NCBI GenBank assembly: GCA_014871385.1
Contig: CM026427.1
Location: forward strand, 6,391,909 to 6,455,908
DNA: 64,000 nt
DNA from: Ceratodon purpureus
Taxonomy: Eukaryota; Streptophyta; Bryopsida; Pseudoditrichales; Ditrichaceae
Direction of reading: 5' to 3'
The number at the start of each line of letters is the position of its first letter. Position 1 is the stretch's first letter. The notes under the pieces were generated by a model. The model saw only the letters and a list, made by a program, of their open reading frames with translations, did not search any database and had not been told where the DNA came from. Position numbers and translations under genes: made by a program. This document shows positions 49,981 to 61,800 of this stretch, piece after piece.

Positions 49981-52075
49981 TTCAACCTCCTCCTCCTTCT
50001 CCTCTTTTGTGCCCAATTTCTTCGACCTGGCTCTACAACTGGGTGCTCAATTCACCCTGTGTGATCTTCTCTTGTCTTACAATCATGCTCCGCCATGTCT
50101 CCACATGTGTGGCAACATCTTCGCATCAGAGATCATCACTAAAGCAGCCTGCTTTCGTGTTTTCACTGTGTTTTGCGAGGCATTGCCCATACCGGCAGTG
50201 CACCCCAAAGCTGTGATTATCTACTCAGGGAGTACATATAGAGCGCTGAGATCTATGATGTTTGTTTTGGGGTGTAGTGACGGTTTTTGGTTTGTTGGGT
50301 TCCTTGGAATGAAGGAAGGATTGTTTGCGACGTCGTCGTTGGACGGTTTGTGTCTCTTTTACGTTTCGTTGATGTTTTTCTTTTCTTTTTCTTTTCTTTT
50401 TCCCTGGGATTTGATATTAGATGATTTTTGTTGGAGGTTGTGTTTGGTTGAGCTTAATTAGGTTGTTAGAGCATCGTTGTGGTGGATTTAATCCGATAAG
50501 ATCTTTTTATTTATCAATTGAAATTTTTATGTTTGTATCATAATCTTTATCAATATTCAATATAATTTAATACCTCAATTAATCTTGTTTTCTATTTATC
50601 CATTTTTACAAGCTAACGAAGACACAAAAAAAGACCTCTCAAAACAAGTTCCATATTCTTTTTGCTTACATTAGAGAAAAAAAGAAAGATAACAAAAAGG
50701 GCAATTAGAATAGAAGGTGGGAAACCAAAAACAAAAAATGTGGGAGGAAGGTATTGATAAAATCATAGATTGAAAGGCACAACAACTACCTTAGTGTCGT
50801 CCTCCCTTTCAATGGTGGAGCAACTGCCAGAGTTGCCCTAGCTATGCCTTTCATAAGTCTTGATAATACATTTATTACTAAATTTATTGAGGACCAATGG
50901 TGGAGATGCCCTACCGTTGGCCTACACTGATTTCTAAAATATAAGATTTTAATATATACTATGAAGCATATTAGTGTATTTGAATTTATATTATATTTAT
51001 TTTCAAGACAACATAGATTGATTGTTACCTAACTTAATGATCTACATCCACTTTTAAAAAACAAAAACAAAATCCTTTCTTTCTTATAGAAAATCAAGCT
51101 TACTTTTCAATCCAATTCCAATTTTGTTTGTAGGAGTAAAACTCCACTAGTGACAATTCTTCAAAGTAGAACAATTCAAAATTGTCCTAGTGTTCAATTT
51201 TTTATTACATAAGACAAGCAATGATGTACTTGGTATTTAAAAAAAAAAAACTTTTTTATATTTTTAATATATTCACTGCTGCAATTGCATGTTTGGTTTC
51301 TACTTGTGCATGGTAGTAAATACTAAATAAGAGGGAATTGTATTTTCTTCTTGCTTGTTTTTTAAAGTACTTGCATTCAAATATTGAACATCTTGATTTG
51401 TTTAAAGAGACAAGCAATCTTTTAATTTCCTATATTGTTTTGTTGTATCATTGAACATATAATGTATGTGTTTATTGTTGTCAACATGTGAATAATACAT
51501 ATAATCATGTATTGGAATCTATAAAATTACATATAGACCGTATTGGAAAGGTATATTTCCTTCCAAAGAGGGAATGTTTGTAAATGTGACCCATATATTG
51601 ACATGTTCAAAATTTAATAAGGCATGTTTTTTGTAAGTCAATGATTGCTTAGTCATTCCGGAATTCATTTGACACTCCTTTGTCAATATTATCTGCATTT
51701 TGTCAATATGTGCATTGCCTGTCCATTTATTGATGGTAGCAAATTCTTGACCAAAAATTTCTAAAGTATTTTTTCTTATCAAATTTTATGATTTATTTTT
51801 CTTGAAATCTATCAAAATCTTTGTCCAATGTATTTAGCATAGAGTGCCACTCATCATTTTAGCACTAGTATGGTGTTTCATGTGCAAGTTCACATGCATT
51901 TTTGGCACACATAATTACATCATTGTTTTGACCGCACACTTTCATCCTCAGTAGAAGAACATGACTAATGAACCTCAATTCTCACTTGCATACAGTATTC
52001 TCTTGCTAATGCAGACAACAGACAAATTCATTTTCCTTGACTATGTCCCCAAATCTCAATGTTCCTTGGATTTGC
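49981..52075. other. AT-rich intergenic DNA
   Basis: No supported gene. The segment next to 49,981 is the probable leader and promoter of the oxygenase. From about 50,500 onward the sequence is AT-rich with poly-A/T tracts. Confidence 0.4.
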
Positions 52076-52307
52076 ATTAATTAATTAATGTAGGGGCCGG
52101 AGGTTACTTGGCGTAGCTCGGATGTTTATATTATTCCACGTTATCCCATATTGTTTATAACTCCTCACCTCCTCTCGAAGTACAAGAGGGTTGGGGTGGA
52201 TGGGAAAGTAATTTTAAAAAGTTCCAGTGGTCCATGTGGCACCTCCTCAAAGGGGTCCACATGATAAAAGTGTCCTACAGTGACATTTATGTATTAATTA
52301 ATTAATT
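52076..52307. repeat. ~230-bp element bounded by TTAATTAATTAA palindromes
   Basis: Left boundary ATTAATTAATTAATG and right boundary ATTAATTAATTAATT. The interior (for example CTCACCTCCTCTCGAAGTAC, GGCACCTCCTCAAAGGGGTC) is an inverted-orientation relative of the repeats at 55,899-56,485. Probably a dispersed MITE-like family. It has no ORF. Confidence 0.6.
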
Positions 52308-52756
52308 CCAGTGACGACCTAAGTCGGATCTGGTTTAGCATGGCTGGGAGGGTCGTTCGTCAACATGACAATTATTTCGTCACCCACGACAGTTCCATTT
52401 CGGCCCCCACGACAGTTCCAATTTCGTTCGACACCACGACAGTTCCGACATTGTTCCCGGTATTTGGGTTCCGAGTAATCGCGTTCCCGACGTTCCGACG
52501 TTCCCTATAGCGGATGACTATTTGCATTACGGGACCTGCGTCACGTTACCTGCGTTTCAGTGGAGGAGTGAGCGGGAGTTATATATACAGGGAGTGTCGT
52601 TTCATGCGCAATTGTTGTGGGTTATGTACTCGTAATATATGCTAGTGCTGGAAGTCGTCTTTGAATGCGGGAGTAACCTAGGGATGGTTTAGTGGGTGGA
52701 GAGTTTTTTTTAAGGATTTTGGTGTGTGAATTGGGACTGCTTGTTGTTGGAGTAGG

Positions 52757-53837
52757 AATTGAGGTTCGTTCGTAAGCTGGAGTAGTAGGGCTAGTGGGAG
52801 TTGGCAATTGGGGTTCAGTGAAGATGGAGCGGATGGGGAGCTCGCTGAAGCGGCGGAGGAAGTTCACGACCTTGTTAAGTTGGTCCACCGTCGTGCTGGT
52901 GATGTGCAGGAGTTTTTGACGCATCTGAAGACGAAAGAAGATGGGTATGTCCTTAGTTTCTCCAGGAATTCATGGAATTAGGCTGTAGCAGGGAGGTGGT
53001 GTTGTTCTGCGCCTGTTCTCTTCTCGTTTGGGGAAGATTGTGTGTACACACCCTTTGTTTTGTGTATCGATTGAAATGTCGACAATTTTCTTGGGGTGAG
53101 AATGTTTGTACTTCTTGAACGGATTAGGTCAGGCGTTGTTGCTTGTACATCGGTTGCTATGTGAGAATGTATGTGCATTCATTTGTCCTGTTATTCAAGG
53201 TTTTCGTTAGACGGGAGTTGAGGTGAGAAGGATCTGAAATTCGGTGTTGATGATAGAATTGCACTGTGAGCATTTTAAGGTCATTGTTCCACATGATTAT
53301 GTGTTATTAAGTAGAGTTTTGAGTTGTCGATTGTGGGCGTTTGAACCCACAACATCTACATCTACCTCCTGGTTGATGACTTACAGCTCCATCGAGAAGC
53401 AAACACCTCCGTTCTCATCGATAGGGTTGGCGACCTCCAGCGATGGTCATCACTGGACGAAAGCAGGCAAGGTGTTGACGCGAGGAGCGCCCGGGTCCTG
53501 GGATGAAGGTGGTGTGGGGCGAAGGCATGTGGTTTTGATTGAGAATGAGTATGTGATGTTCTATGAGGGCGTGGATGGGAAGGGCGTTCACGGAATAGGT
53601 CTGGCAACGTCCTCAGATGGCACTCAGTGGAAGAAAGACGCAGATGGGCCGATCTTCACTGCGCGAGTGGGCGAGGATGCGTGGGACAACGGCACCGTTG
53701 CAGCTCCACACGTTGTGCAGACGCTCGACGGCAGCTTTCGAATGTACTATGTCGGATCGAACGATTCGAAGTCGGAGAGCGCAATCGGCATGGCTGTGAG
53801 CGAGGGACGAAATTTCAGGTCATGGATTCGCTTCTAG
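52757..53837 (+). CDS. GH43-like five-bladed beta-propeller protein (arabinosidase/levansucrase-type fold)
   Basis: A sugar-hydrolase-like plant protein; activity unproven. The final exon (about 53,345-53,837) gives WLMTYSSIEKQTPPFSSIGL, GHHWTKAGKVL, GSWDEGGVGRRHVV, EYVMFYEGVDGKGVHGIGLA, DAWDNGTVAAPHVV and SFRMYYVGSNDSKSESAIGM, and ends NFRSWIRF. IGLATSSDG..W repeats mark propeller blades, and this series is characteristic of plant GH43-type domain proteins. An upstream exon (about 52,757-52,940) reads EVHDLVKLVHRRAGDVQEFL and ends at a GTATG donor; it has no in-frame ATG, so another exon or a different start exists, or the N-terminus is damaged. The family is usually 400 or more residues; what I see covers only about half. 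Confidence 0.65.
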
Positions 53838-55135
53838 CTGCACATACCTGCAACATTCTTGCTATGGATACTGCATGTTTTGCATTTGGAGCTGTGAAGC
53901 GGGTTGTGATATAATTGCTGTCGAAGTTTGGTTCAAGTCAATCGATACTTGCATTATGTGGTTGGTGACCTTACTGCTTCAACAAAGTTGTGATATGATA
54001 CTTCTGGTGAGTGTTGGATCACATCAAGAGTCAGGAATTTGAACTGCTACAAAGTTTCAAAGTTCAAAGTCCTCTTCAATTGGTCGTACGTGAGGGCGGT
54101 GAAAAATTCCTCGTGGTTGAAGAGAGTTGCCATTGATTTCATATTCAAGTATTTGCGCAGCAACTGCCAGGAGCCGTCCATGGCTCTTCACATCCCACAC
54201 ATGAGCCTCATCGAAGTGGGCATGGTATACTGCGTGTAGGATTTATTGTATAGTACAGCACCTTCCATTAATTCTTATGGTCTTTTAGTGGAAAATTTTG
54301 ATGCAAACAAGTGAAACTGATTGTATTCATTCTGTTACTTCAGCAGCTTTGGTGGTAAGCTGCTGGTAATGGCACAAGAGAACTACTAGAGTCAAGTATT
54401 GTAAGGAAATGAATCGAGTCTGACGTTCTGTAAGACAGTCCACGAGATAAATGAAGAAGCAACGAGATTTTTCCAAATGTAAAGGGAATTTTGCGAGCTA
54501 GTTATGCCTCTATTATGTCCCTGGTCATCGTAGTACCAGTTGGACTCTGGACTGCTTCTGGAGATCTAGATGCTTTTTGAGAAGACGAAAACAATCATGT
54601 ACCTCCTTGATAGATTTTTTTCTCTTGCTTCTTACATCGTTGAGAAACTTTCATAAATTTGATAACATGATAGTGTTTAATAGTTTCTATCTTTCAATAC
54701 TCATGGCTTCCTCTGTGTCCTTTGGTGATAAGGTTGTCATTATTGAGCGTTTATCCTTGCAATACTTGCAATGGCTGGGTTTGTGTTTGTAATTACAGAC
54801 TGCAAGTCAGAAGTTTAAGGGAGTTTCATTTGGTATCATGCTGGGTCTCTCAAAGAGCAAAAAAACCCCAGGTGCATTATCCTTCAGTTCCATGTTCATC
54901 TCATTTGTTCCATCATTGAAGGGAAGCCCATGAACAGCTTCGAAAGGAAAAGTCCGCCTGAGGAATAGCTTTCAGCTATTCTAATTCATTGTGCAGTAAT
55001 TATACTTCTAATGCTCTGCCTTTTCTATTCACCTGATCGTCTTGGTCTCATTTAGAGTGGTTGAATACTTCACTGCTTCTTATTGCGTTTTGCCTTGTGT
55101 TGTCTGAGCATTATGTTGGTCCATAGCTCTCAAAT
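53838..55135. other. Intergenic region
   Basis: No gene recognised. Presumably 3' flank of the GH43-like gene followed by AT-rich DNA. Confidence 0.4.
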
Positions 55136-55480
55136 TTGCCCACAACTACTTGCAGAGACCAAAGCAGAGCAAGAGCTCGACTAGCATGCACCATCCGTGA
55201 TGAGCACATGGGAGCCGGAATGCAAATACTCTATGAAAGCCAACTACAACATCAAGGTTATGAAGAACATTCTTATGCCACATTGCACAGAAGATCAAAA
55301 TATACAACAAACTGTCTCCAACATCTATTCATAAACGGAAATCATTGGATACTAGCTCTTATACAACCAAATAATATACATTACCAAGCCATAATATACG
55401 ATTCCAAAAAACCTCAAAACTCATTGTTACCACATGACACAACACAAAAACTTCAACAACTCATCCCATCTATAACATTC

Positions 55481-55541
<61 letters not shown>

Positions 55542-55675
55542 GACGTAATGCAACAGCCAATTCATCATGTGGAGTGTTTGCATTATCAACAATCTACAAT
55601 ATACCTAATATGCGACAACATCTACGAGATAGCATTACACAATTCAAACTATTGCCTTTTCCAAAAACAACATAA
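55136..55675 (+). CDS. Ulp1/C48-like cysteine protease-type ORF, probably transposon-derived
   Basis: An intronless 179-codon frame. It reads IRDEHMGAGMQILYESQLQ, then NGNHWILALIQPNNIHYQAI with IYDSKKPQN, and later SSCGVFALSTIYNI. HW followed by a YDS strand and an SCGVFAL cysteine block is the order of the catalytic His, Asp and Cys in Ulp1-like (peptidase C48) proteins, which also occur in several DNA transposons. Between the Asp and the Cys lies a run of alternating Tyr-Ile encoded by a (TA)n microsatellite, which keeps the frame. The usual Gln before the Cys block is not obvious. It could be a transposon relic; the start codon is not certain. Confidence 0.5.
55483..55538. repeat. (AT)28 microsatellite
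   Basis: Uninterrupted AT dinucleotide run of 56 bases. It lies inside the Ulp1-like ORF and is translated as a Tyr-Ile repeat. Confidence 0.95.
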
Positions 55676-55814
55676 TGAACTATTCAACCATGACCATCAT
55701 AAAAACCAACCACCTTCTTCCAATATATACCTATCTACCATTACCTTTACATACCTATCAATCATAAATACCAATCGTCACTGGTAATGCGGAGAGCAGC
55801 GAAGCCCTAGTGCA

Positions 55815-56521
55815 AAAATGTCACTATGAGACACGATCATCTGAGATCTCATACAACATTGAGACCAATTATAGTGAGATCCCAGATCATACTGGTTCAC
55901 AGTGAGATTTTTGCATTAATTAATTAATGCAGAAATCTCACTGTGGAACTTCTGCTAATGATGGATCCCTTGAGGAGGTGCCACATGGCAAAATGAGATA
56001 TTAATTACTTCTCCACCCCCCCCCCCCCTCCCTCTTGTCCTTTGAGGGGAGGTCAGGAGGTATTAACCTTATGGGATAAACCTTATAGGAAATGTAAATG
56101 ACATCCCAGATGAGAGTGTTTTGGTGACTTTTTTGCATTAATTAATTAATGCAGAAAAGTCACCGAAACCACCCTCACCAGGAACGTCATTTACTGAAAA
56201 GTCACAAAGAAAATATAATTCCCTACCCACCCCCTAGTCCTCTTATACTATTCAGGGGAGGTGAGGAGCTGCAAACGTTATGGGATAAACCCGCTTCCCC
56301 AAGACCCTCGAGACCCCTCAAGACCCCAAGACTGTACGAGCTGCGCAACGTACCCCTCCCCCCTCTCCACCCCGTGCATTAATTAACTAATGTCAATGTC
56401 GGTGGTTCTTCTCAAGGGGGGTCCACGTGGCAGAAGTGTCCCACAATGACATTTCTACATTAATTAAATAATGCAGAAATGTCACTGTGAGGCACTATCA
56501 TCTGGGATCTCATACAACACT
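55815..56521. repeat. Array of TTAATTAATTAA-centred palindromes flanked by direct repeats
   Basis: Three near-perfect palindromes share the core TGCATTAATTAATTAATGCA: 55,899-55,947 (arms CACAGTGAGATTT), 56,122-56,164 (arms GGTGACTTTT) and 56,447-56,485 (arms TGACATTTCT). A weaker one lies at about 56,375. The first two are about 224 bases apart. The block is flanked by a direct repeat of about 47 bases (ATGTCACTATGAGACAC at about 55,818 and ATGTCACTGTGAGGCAC at about 56,476). Poly-C lies at about 56,017-56,030. No ORF is supported. Confidence 0.7.
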
Positions 56522-57301
56522 ACGTTCATTTTCCTTGACTCTCGAAGAGATGGTGTACAAGCAAGTCAATTGAGACTTTGCCAGAAACCATAAAATTTAC
56601 AAGAAAACGCCAGAATAATGCATAACTTACACAGACCAAACCTACACAACGAAGACCCAGTAGCAAAAAAGGGCCAACACATGTGAGCACGAATGCTATA
56701 TGATAAAATCATTTATTTTATGACCGCAATTGCTATGACTTGAAGGCTCCAAACTTACTGTATAAGCCCTCCAGTTGCTTCCTACACTTGCTCTCAAGTT
56801 CTCATCTTACTATCTCAGTAAGCTAAAATACTAAACAAGAGAATCTCAACCCCAGTGTAAAATCTACTGTGTTGGTTCATATCCAGTGTCAACTACCACT
56901 GGAAAGAAAATTTGGTTCAGCCTATATATCCAGCATTTTATATATTGAACCTGGAACAAGAATTTGCCAATATCCTCAATTCGATGGACTCCAAGGTAAT
57001 GTAAACCTGCTAGAAACTAACATGGTGCCTAAGTGGAAATGTATATGTTTGTCATCTCTTAATTAACCGTGACAGTACAGCTTCTGTACAATTCTAAACT
57101 CTTGAAGCCTTGCAGAGGAAAATGGCTCAACGACTACCACCGAAATGACTTGGGCTCGATTGCTGAGTTGAAGCAAACTTCAGCTTGAAAATGTGTCCAC
57201 ATGGGTAACAAATTTACAACTCACACACTTGGGAGAGGTACTTGTATATGTATTATATATACTAGTGCTGTGTATATGTGAATTTCTAGAGCTTTCAGGA
57301 A
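56522..57301. other. 3' flank of the GARP gene
   Basis: No separate gene was recognised. Its first bases (TTCATTTTCCTTGACT) match the sequence just left of the 52.1-kb repeat. Confidence 0.4.
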
Positions 57302-58804
57302 TCAGGACAGTGCAAGATTCAAGTTGGCTTCCTCTGGAGTGGGTGGAGAGGGGAATTGGAAGCTGGGACGAATCGATCTGGTAGCCATGGTAAGCTCGAT
57401 ATCGACATCCTGGTCGGTCTTTCTCTTGCTCCCGCTTAGAGCATCGATGATGTCCACAGGGTGCGATGTTGATGTGTTTGGTTCGTCATAGAGGAATGAG
57501 TCGCAGCTTGGAGGTGGCCAAGATTGAGGTCGATAGGTTGAAGATTGGCCCATATCTTGCTGGTGAAGTTGTTGCTCTCTGTGTGGGCTGAGCCTTTCGT
57601 TTAGCTCCACCACAAGCTTGTCCTGCTGCAACTGCTGTATGGCTTTAGATTTCTTATGCACGTATGTGTCGTAATTAGCTTGGCTGTCTGGGGAGCCTAG
57701 TGTCAGCAAATCTGATGCGGTAGCTGCTCCGGAATCGGAATTGCTGCGTCCTGAATCTTCTCTTAGTTGAATCAGCGCCATGACTGGTTCGAATTCGTCG
57801 AACCGCAATAGGTTTTGTGCCGGAGCGGGGCTAGTTGCAGCTGGTCTGGAGCTAGTTGCAGGTCCTGGCATTGACTCGGTGTTGTTACTCAGCCATTGTC
57901 CTCCTTGCCATGTTTTGTACTCTGCACCAAAATGTGAAGGCATCGACGTCAGCATCAACCATTTCAACGAGCGACGTCCACAATCGAGGAAGCACGACGT
58001 CGATAATGCAAACAAGCGAATTAGCAAGTGCAACATGATTGACGACGAACGAGGACAGAGAAAATTAGGTCATGAAAATTTACCAGATTTCGACAACCCC
58101 TCTGCGTTGATCTTTCCGCTCCGAAACATCTGTTCAAAGTATCAAGAGTTAGGAGGTGATTTCACGCTTTCGAATGTTGCAATATTCTTCACTCTGCTTC
58201 CGTCCAAAAACTTACATCAGAATGTGGTATAGACTCACATACCTGAAGATGACTTTTGATGTGTGCGATGGTGATTCCCTCCTGATTCATATGCAGTAGT
58301 ATCTTCTTCGGTGTCGCCTCTGCAAGAACAATTGCCACAACACAGACGTTCATAAATCAAGATGCCTAAAGCGACAATTTTCTTCCAGCCTAATCCTCGT
58401 TCAAACCTAATCCTGTACACCGCCTTGTGGCCATGAACTCAAAACAACAATTACACCAAATTCGACCCAAATGAATTATGTCCGATTAGTTTTCCAACTC
58501 TTAGCTCGCCCAATTTAACAAGCCACTCATACTGAAGACGGATTGAACACAAGTACTTACTGTCTTGACCACCAAGTTTTTCGACGGCGTGCATAAAACA
58601 TTGATGAAGCTCATGCGTCCACTTGAGCTTCTGCGTGCTGGTGCGCACGTATGGCCGAACGTTCGCCCTGTCTCGCCTGAACCTCTCCACCAACGCAGAA
58701 TTCTCCGCGTTGATGGTGGCAACTCTGCTGCTCTTCTCTTCCGGATAGTCGAGCACCGCTTCCGCGGTACGGCTCGCCCTTCTCCCGTTCGGGCCCCAAG
58801 CCAT
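57302..58804 (-). CDS. GARP/MYB-like transcription factor with a C-terminal EAR motif
   Basis: A nuclear DNA-binding regulator of the plant GARP (G2-like) class. Four exons keep frame: 58,804-58,561, 58,319-58,243, 58,129-58,084 and 57,921-57,302, for 328 residues. Start MAWGPNGRRASRTAEAV at 58,804 follows an in-frame upstream MINM. The DNA-binding domain begins RPYVRTSTQKLKWTHELHQC at about residue 50 and, across introns 1 and 2, continues LGGQDKATPKKILLHMNQEG and ITIAHIKSHLQMFRSGK; SHLQM(F/Y) is the GARP signature. The rest is Ser/Gln/Pro-rich, with basic SGSKRKTDQD and a terminal LNLALS that fits the LxLxL EAR repression motif. It is likely a repressor. It resembles the plant MYR-like subgroup; the precise orthologue cannot be fixed. 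Confidence 0.9.
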
Positions 58805-61800
58805 ATTAATCAACGCATAAACTTAGCCCGGCCTCAATAACAAATTCAAGTCGTATAGAAATGTCTGAGACGGATGCCGCCGTTTCGGAAAGCCCGAGCA
58901 GACTCGCCCTCGTCCTTCTTGGTGACACGAATTACTCGCTCCAGTCAATCTCCTCCAGAAAATAAATTCGTAGACCTGAAATTGGATATCAATCATCTCC
59001 GTCAAGACTGCAATTTGCGATCGACACACAATTAACTGTTCATTAAACACACTCTCCACAGTCCAGACCTAGTGGCCACCGCGAAGCTGATGGTTGCAGA
59101 CAGCGAAGGGACTCTAATGGCGGTCGAGCGTGCCACGCAAGGCTCTTTTATAGCTATGTCGTTTTGCTTGCTTGTTAAAGAAGCAACACTATCAGGCAAG
59201 GAAAAAATGTCTGTATGTACAGGCTAATGCTTACCTCCACAAACAAGCTGGACAGCTATCGGTGTCTGCAGATGCGGTCAGGATGGGTCGATGGATGTCG
59301 GAACGAATTATACTCCGATAAATGTACCTAGGCTGGTCTCGAAGGATCGACTGTCGTCTATCTCGAGAGAAGCAATCGTCGAAAAACAGCGCGCGGATCG
59401 AGACAAACCGACGTAAAATGAACGTTTCTCAGCTTACTCCTTGTTAGCTGGTGATGTCGGTCCTTCCTCCCGTTTGAATCTGTCAATCATTTGTACCTCA
59501 CTTGTGAGTCACGATATTAGTTACAGCTAGTGTTACATATTACGCGTTCAACGAAAGAATCGTTGCGCTTGACAGCCAACTTCTCGACAATTCTGAGCAG
59601 ATTGTAATCACAAAGTCCACATTCTTACTCCGTGTTATGCCGAGGAAACTACGACGGTGCTACCGATATCAAAACTTAGCAAAGCCGTGACATACTCCGC
59701 AACCGCGAGATTCATCTGATTTCCCGGAATGATTCCCGACTAAAGCTTGAAGTGGGCGGGAAGGCAACACAGCGTCGCCGAATCGACTAGTTCTAGACGT
59801 TGAAGAAAAAGCGATCTTGGAGAGCATGAGCCTTTCATGAAGAAGCTGCTTTAATGCGATCAGCTATCCTCAACGATGTGCTATAACTAAGCTTTAATTG
59901 GCAGAGTACTTCGTCATCTAGACAAATAGAAGACGACGGCGCAGACTATTTCGCGGTAGTACCTGAGCTAGCTTAATTAGTTCGAGCGCACTTAGTGTCA
60001 AAAGAATTTCCCGAAATGATGGAGAATTAAGCAGACCAAGAGATCATCGGCACGCTCATGAACTGGAATACCCAGTTGTGTTCGAACTTCAACGATGCGG
60101 TCCAGCTGGTCTGTAAGCAAGCATCCGACGGGCAGGAGATAAATAGAAACAAGGAGCTCGAATTCTGGTGCTCATGTGGTGAACAACACGCGTGTTTGCC
60201 GACACAGAAGCGTGCCACTGTGACGTAGGCCAGGGCTGCACTGTAGAGTCCGGAAATGGAGGTGAAACGCAACTTCAAGGGTGGGTTGCGGGACCACCAA
60301 AACAACTACGGCATCAGTCGGAGATTCAGTTTGCTTCAGGAAGACCACCTGTGAGGGATCATTCCGAGTTATTGTGAACAGAGGTTTATCACTTCGTCGG
60401 CCGACGGTTACACATGAAGCTTGTCGTAGACAGGGGCAGCAGGCAGCGTCACCCGAGGGGCAGCTACAGAGTCATGACAGACTAAAGCTCCAAGTACACA
60501 GTAGGATATTGGTACCTCGAGAGAAGAGAAAAGAGGGGTAGAGTCGGAGGCATTTGTCGGGTGCTTCGTATCTAGCTTTTGCCGCACAAAGATGCAGACA
60601 CTCTTCACGGTTCCGAATTCCGATACACGCAGCCAGTTGATCATTAGGACTCCTCTTTGTTGTCCGCGTTTTGCATCCCTATCGCCCTCCCCGGGTCGCC
60701 CACACTACGTTTCTGTTCCATTGGAGCTTAACTGTCTATATTAGTTGAGGTGCAGCAACTGTCTGCTAGCTTACCGTCGCGTTTGAGGAGTGCAGAAGAA
60801 TACCTTGCCGAATGAATATTGTAGCAGCCATAATTCGTTGCAGAGAAAGTTTAACTAGAATCTAGTAAACTTGCAACAGCAGTACTTACACTGACAATTA
60901 ACTGAGAGTTTGAGAAAATCTAAGAGAGTGGTTGAGTTGATCCCAGATGGAGTTTAGAAACTTCTAGACAAGAAAATTTGCGAGAAAAGCAAACCCCCGA
61001 ACGACACCGACCAAGCAGTTTCGGTGCAATACCTTGCTCTTGTCCGGCCACCGCAATTACCTTACTGGCAACAGAGCTCGCTCCATCTGGAGATTGTCTC
61101 TTCTTTCACAATTTTAGTGGTGATCGACGCTTTGAAAGTGCTCAACCAAGAGTTAGCGTAAGCGGCGTGTAAGCTAGAGTGCCATGGCGCTTTCATCACC
61201 ACCTCGTTGCTTTTCGAAATGTCTCCCTGTCTGTCTCTCTGCTCTGCCACCCTGCTGGTAGCTTGGACCAAGTCTCGCTCGCTCTCGGAGCTTTTTACAT
61301 GATTGACTTTGTCCCAATCTGAAGCAGAGAAGAGTGCGCACAAAGCCAGCCTTCCAATCAGAAGTATCAAAGAATGTGGGGATTCGGATTCCCAGAGCTA
61401 AACAAATTTTGCATGCTCCGATTGTCAATGACAACTTCACCATCAACGTTAAGTTAGGTGCACCTAGCTAGCCACCCCCCCACCCCCCGTGTCTGTACTT
61501 TTCTAACCATGCAAGGTGATCTCCTCCAGACTCGGTCCACACGCCCAACATCCTCCTCGACATTCTTGCCATTCCATTGCTTGCTTCGTACGCTGGTGCA
61601 TTCTGGGAATTTGTCTCACAATTTCAAAACACACAAAACTTAAAATCTCAAAATCCTAAACAAAACAAAATAAAACAAAATAAAACAAAACAAAATAAAA
61701 TAAAACAAAGTTACGTATGCACCACAACCGTTTTAACACCAAGGTCAATTCCCATCTGTCAGATTGATGTCACACATATTACGCGTCTACCAGTCGGTTA

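Noticed and set aside
49541..50461. 306-codon + strand frame
   Set aside because: It is the antisense of oxygenase exon 1 extended through its leader; the real coding strand is minus.
55899..56485. CRISPR-like spacing of repeated palindromes
   Set aside because: Repeat arms differ from one another, the spacers are long and related, and the context is a plant nuclear genome.
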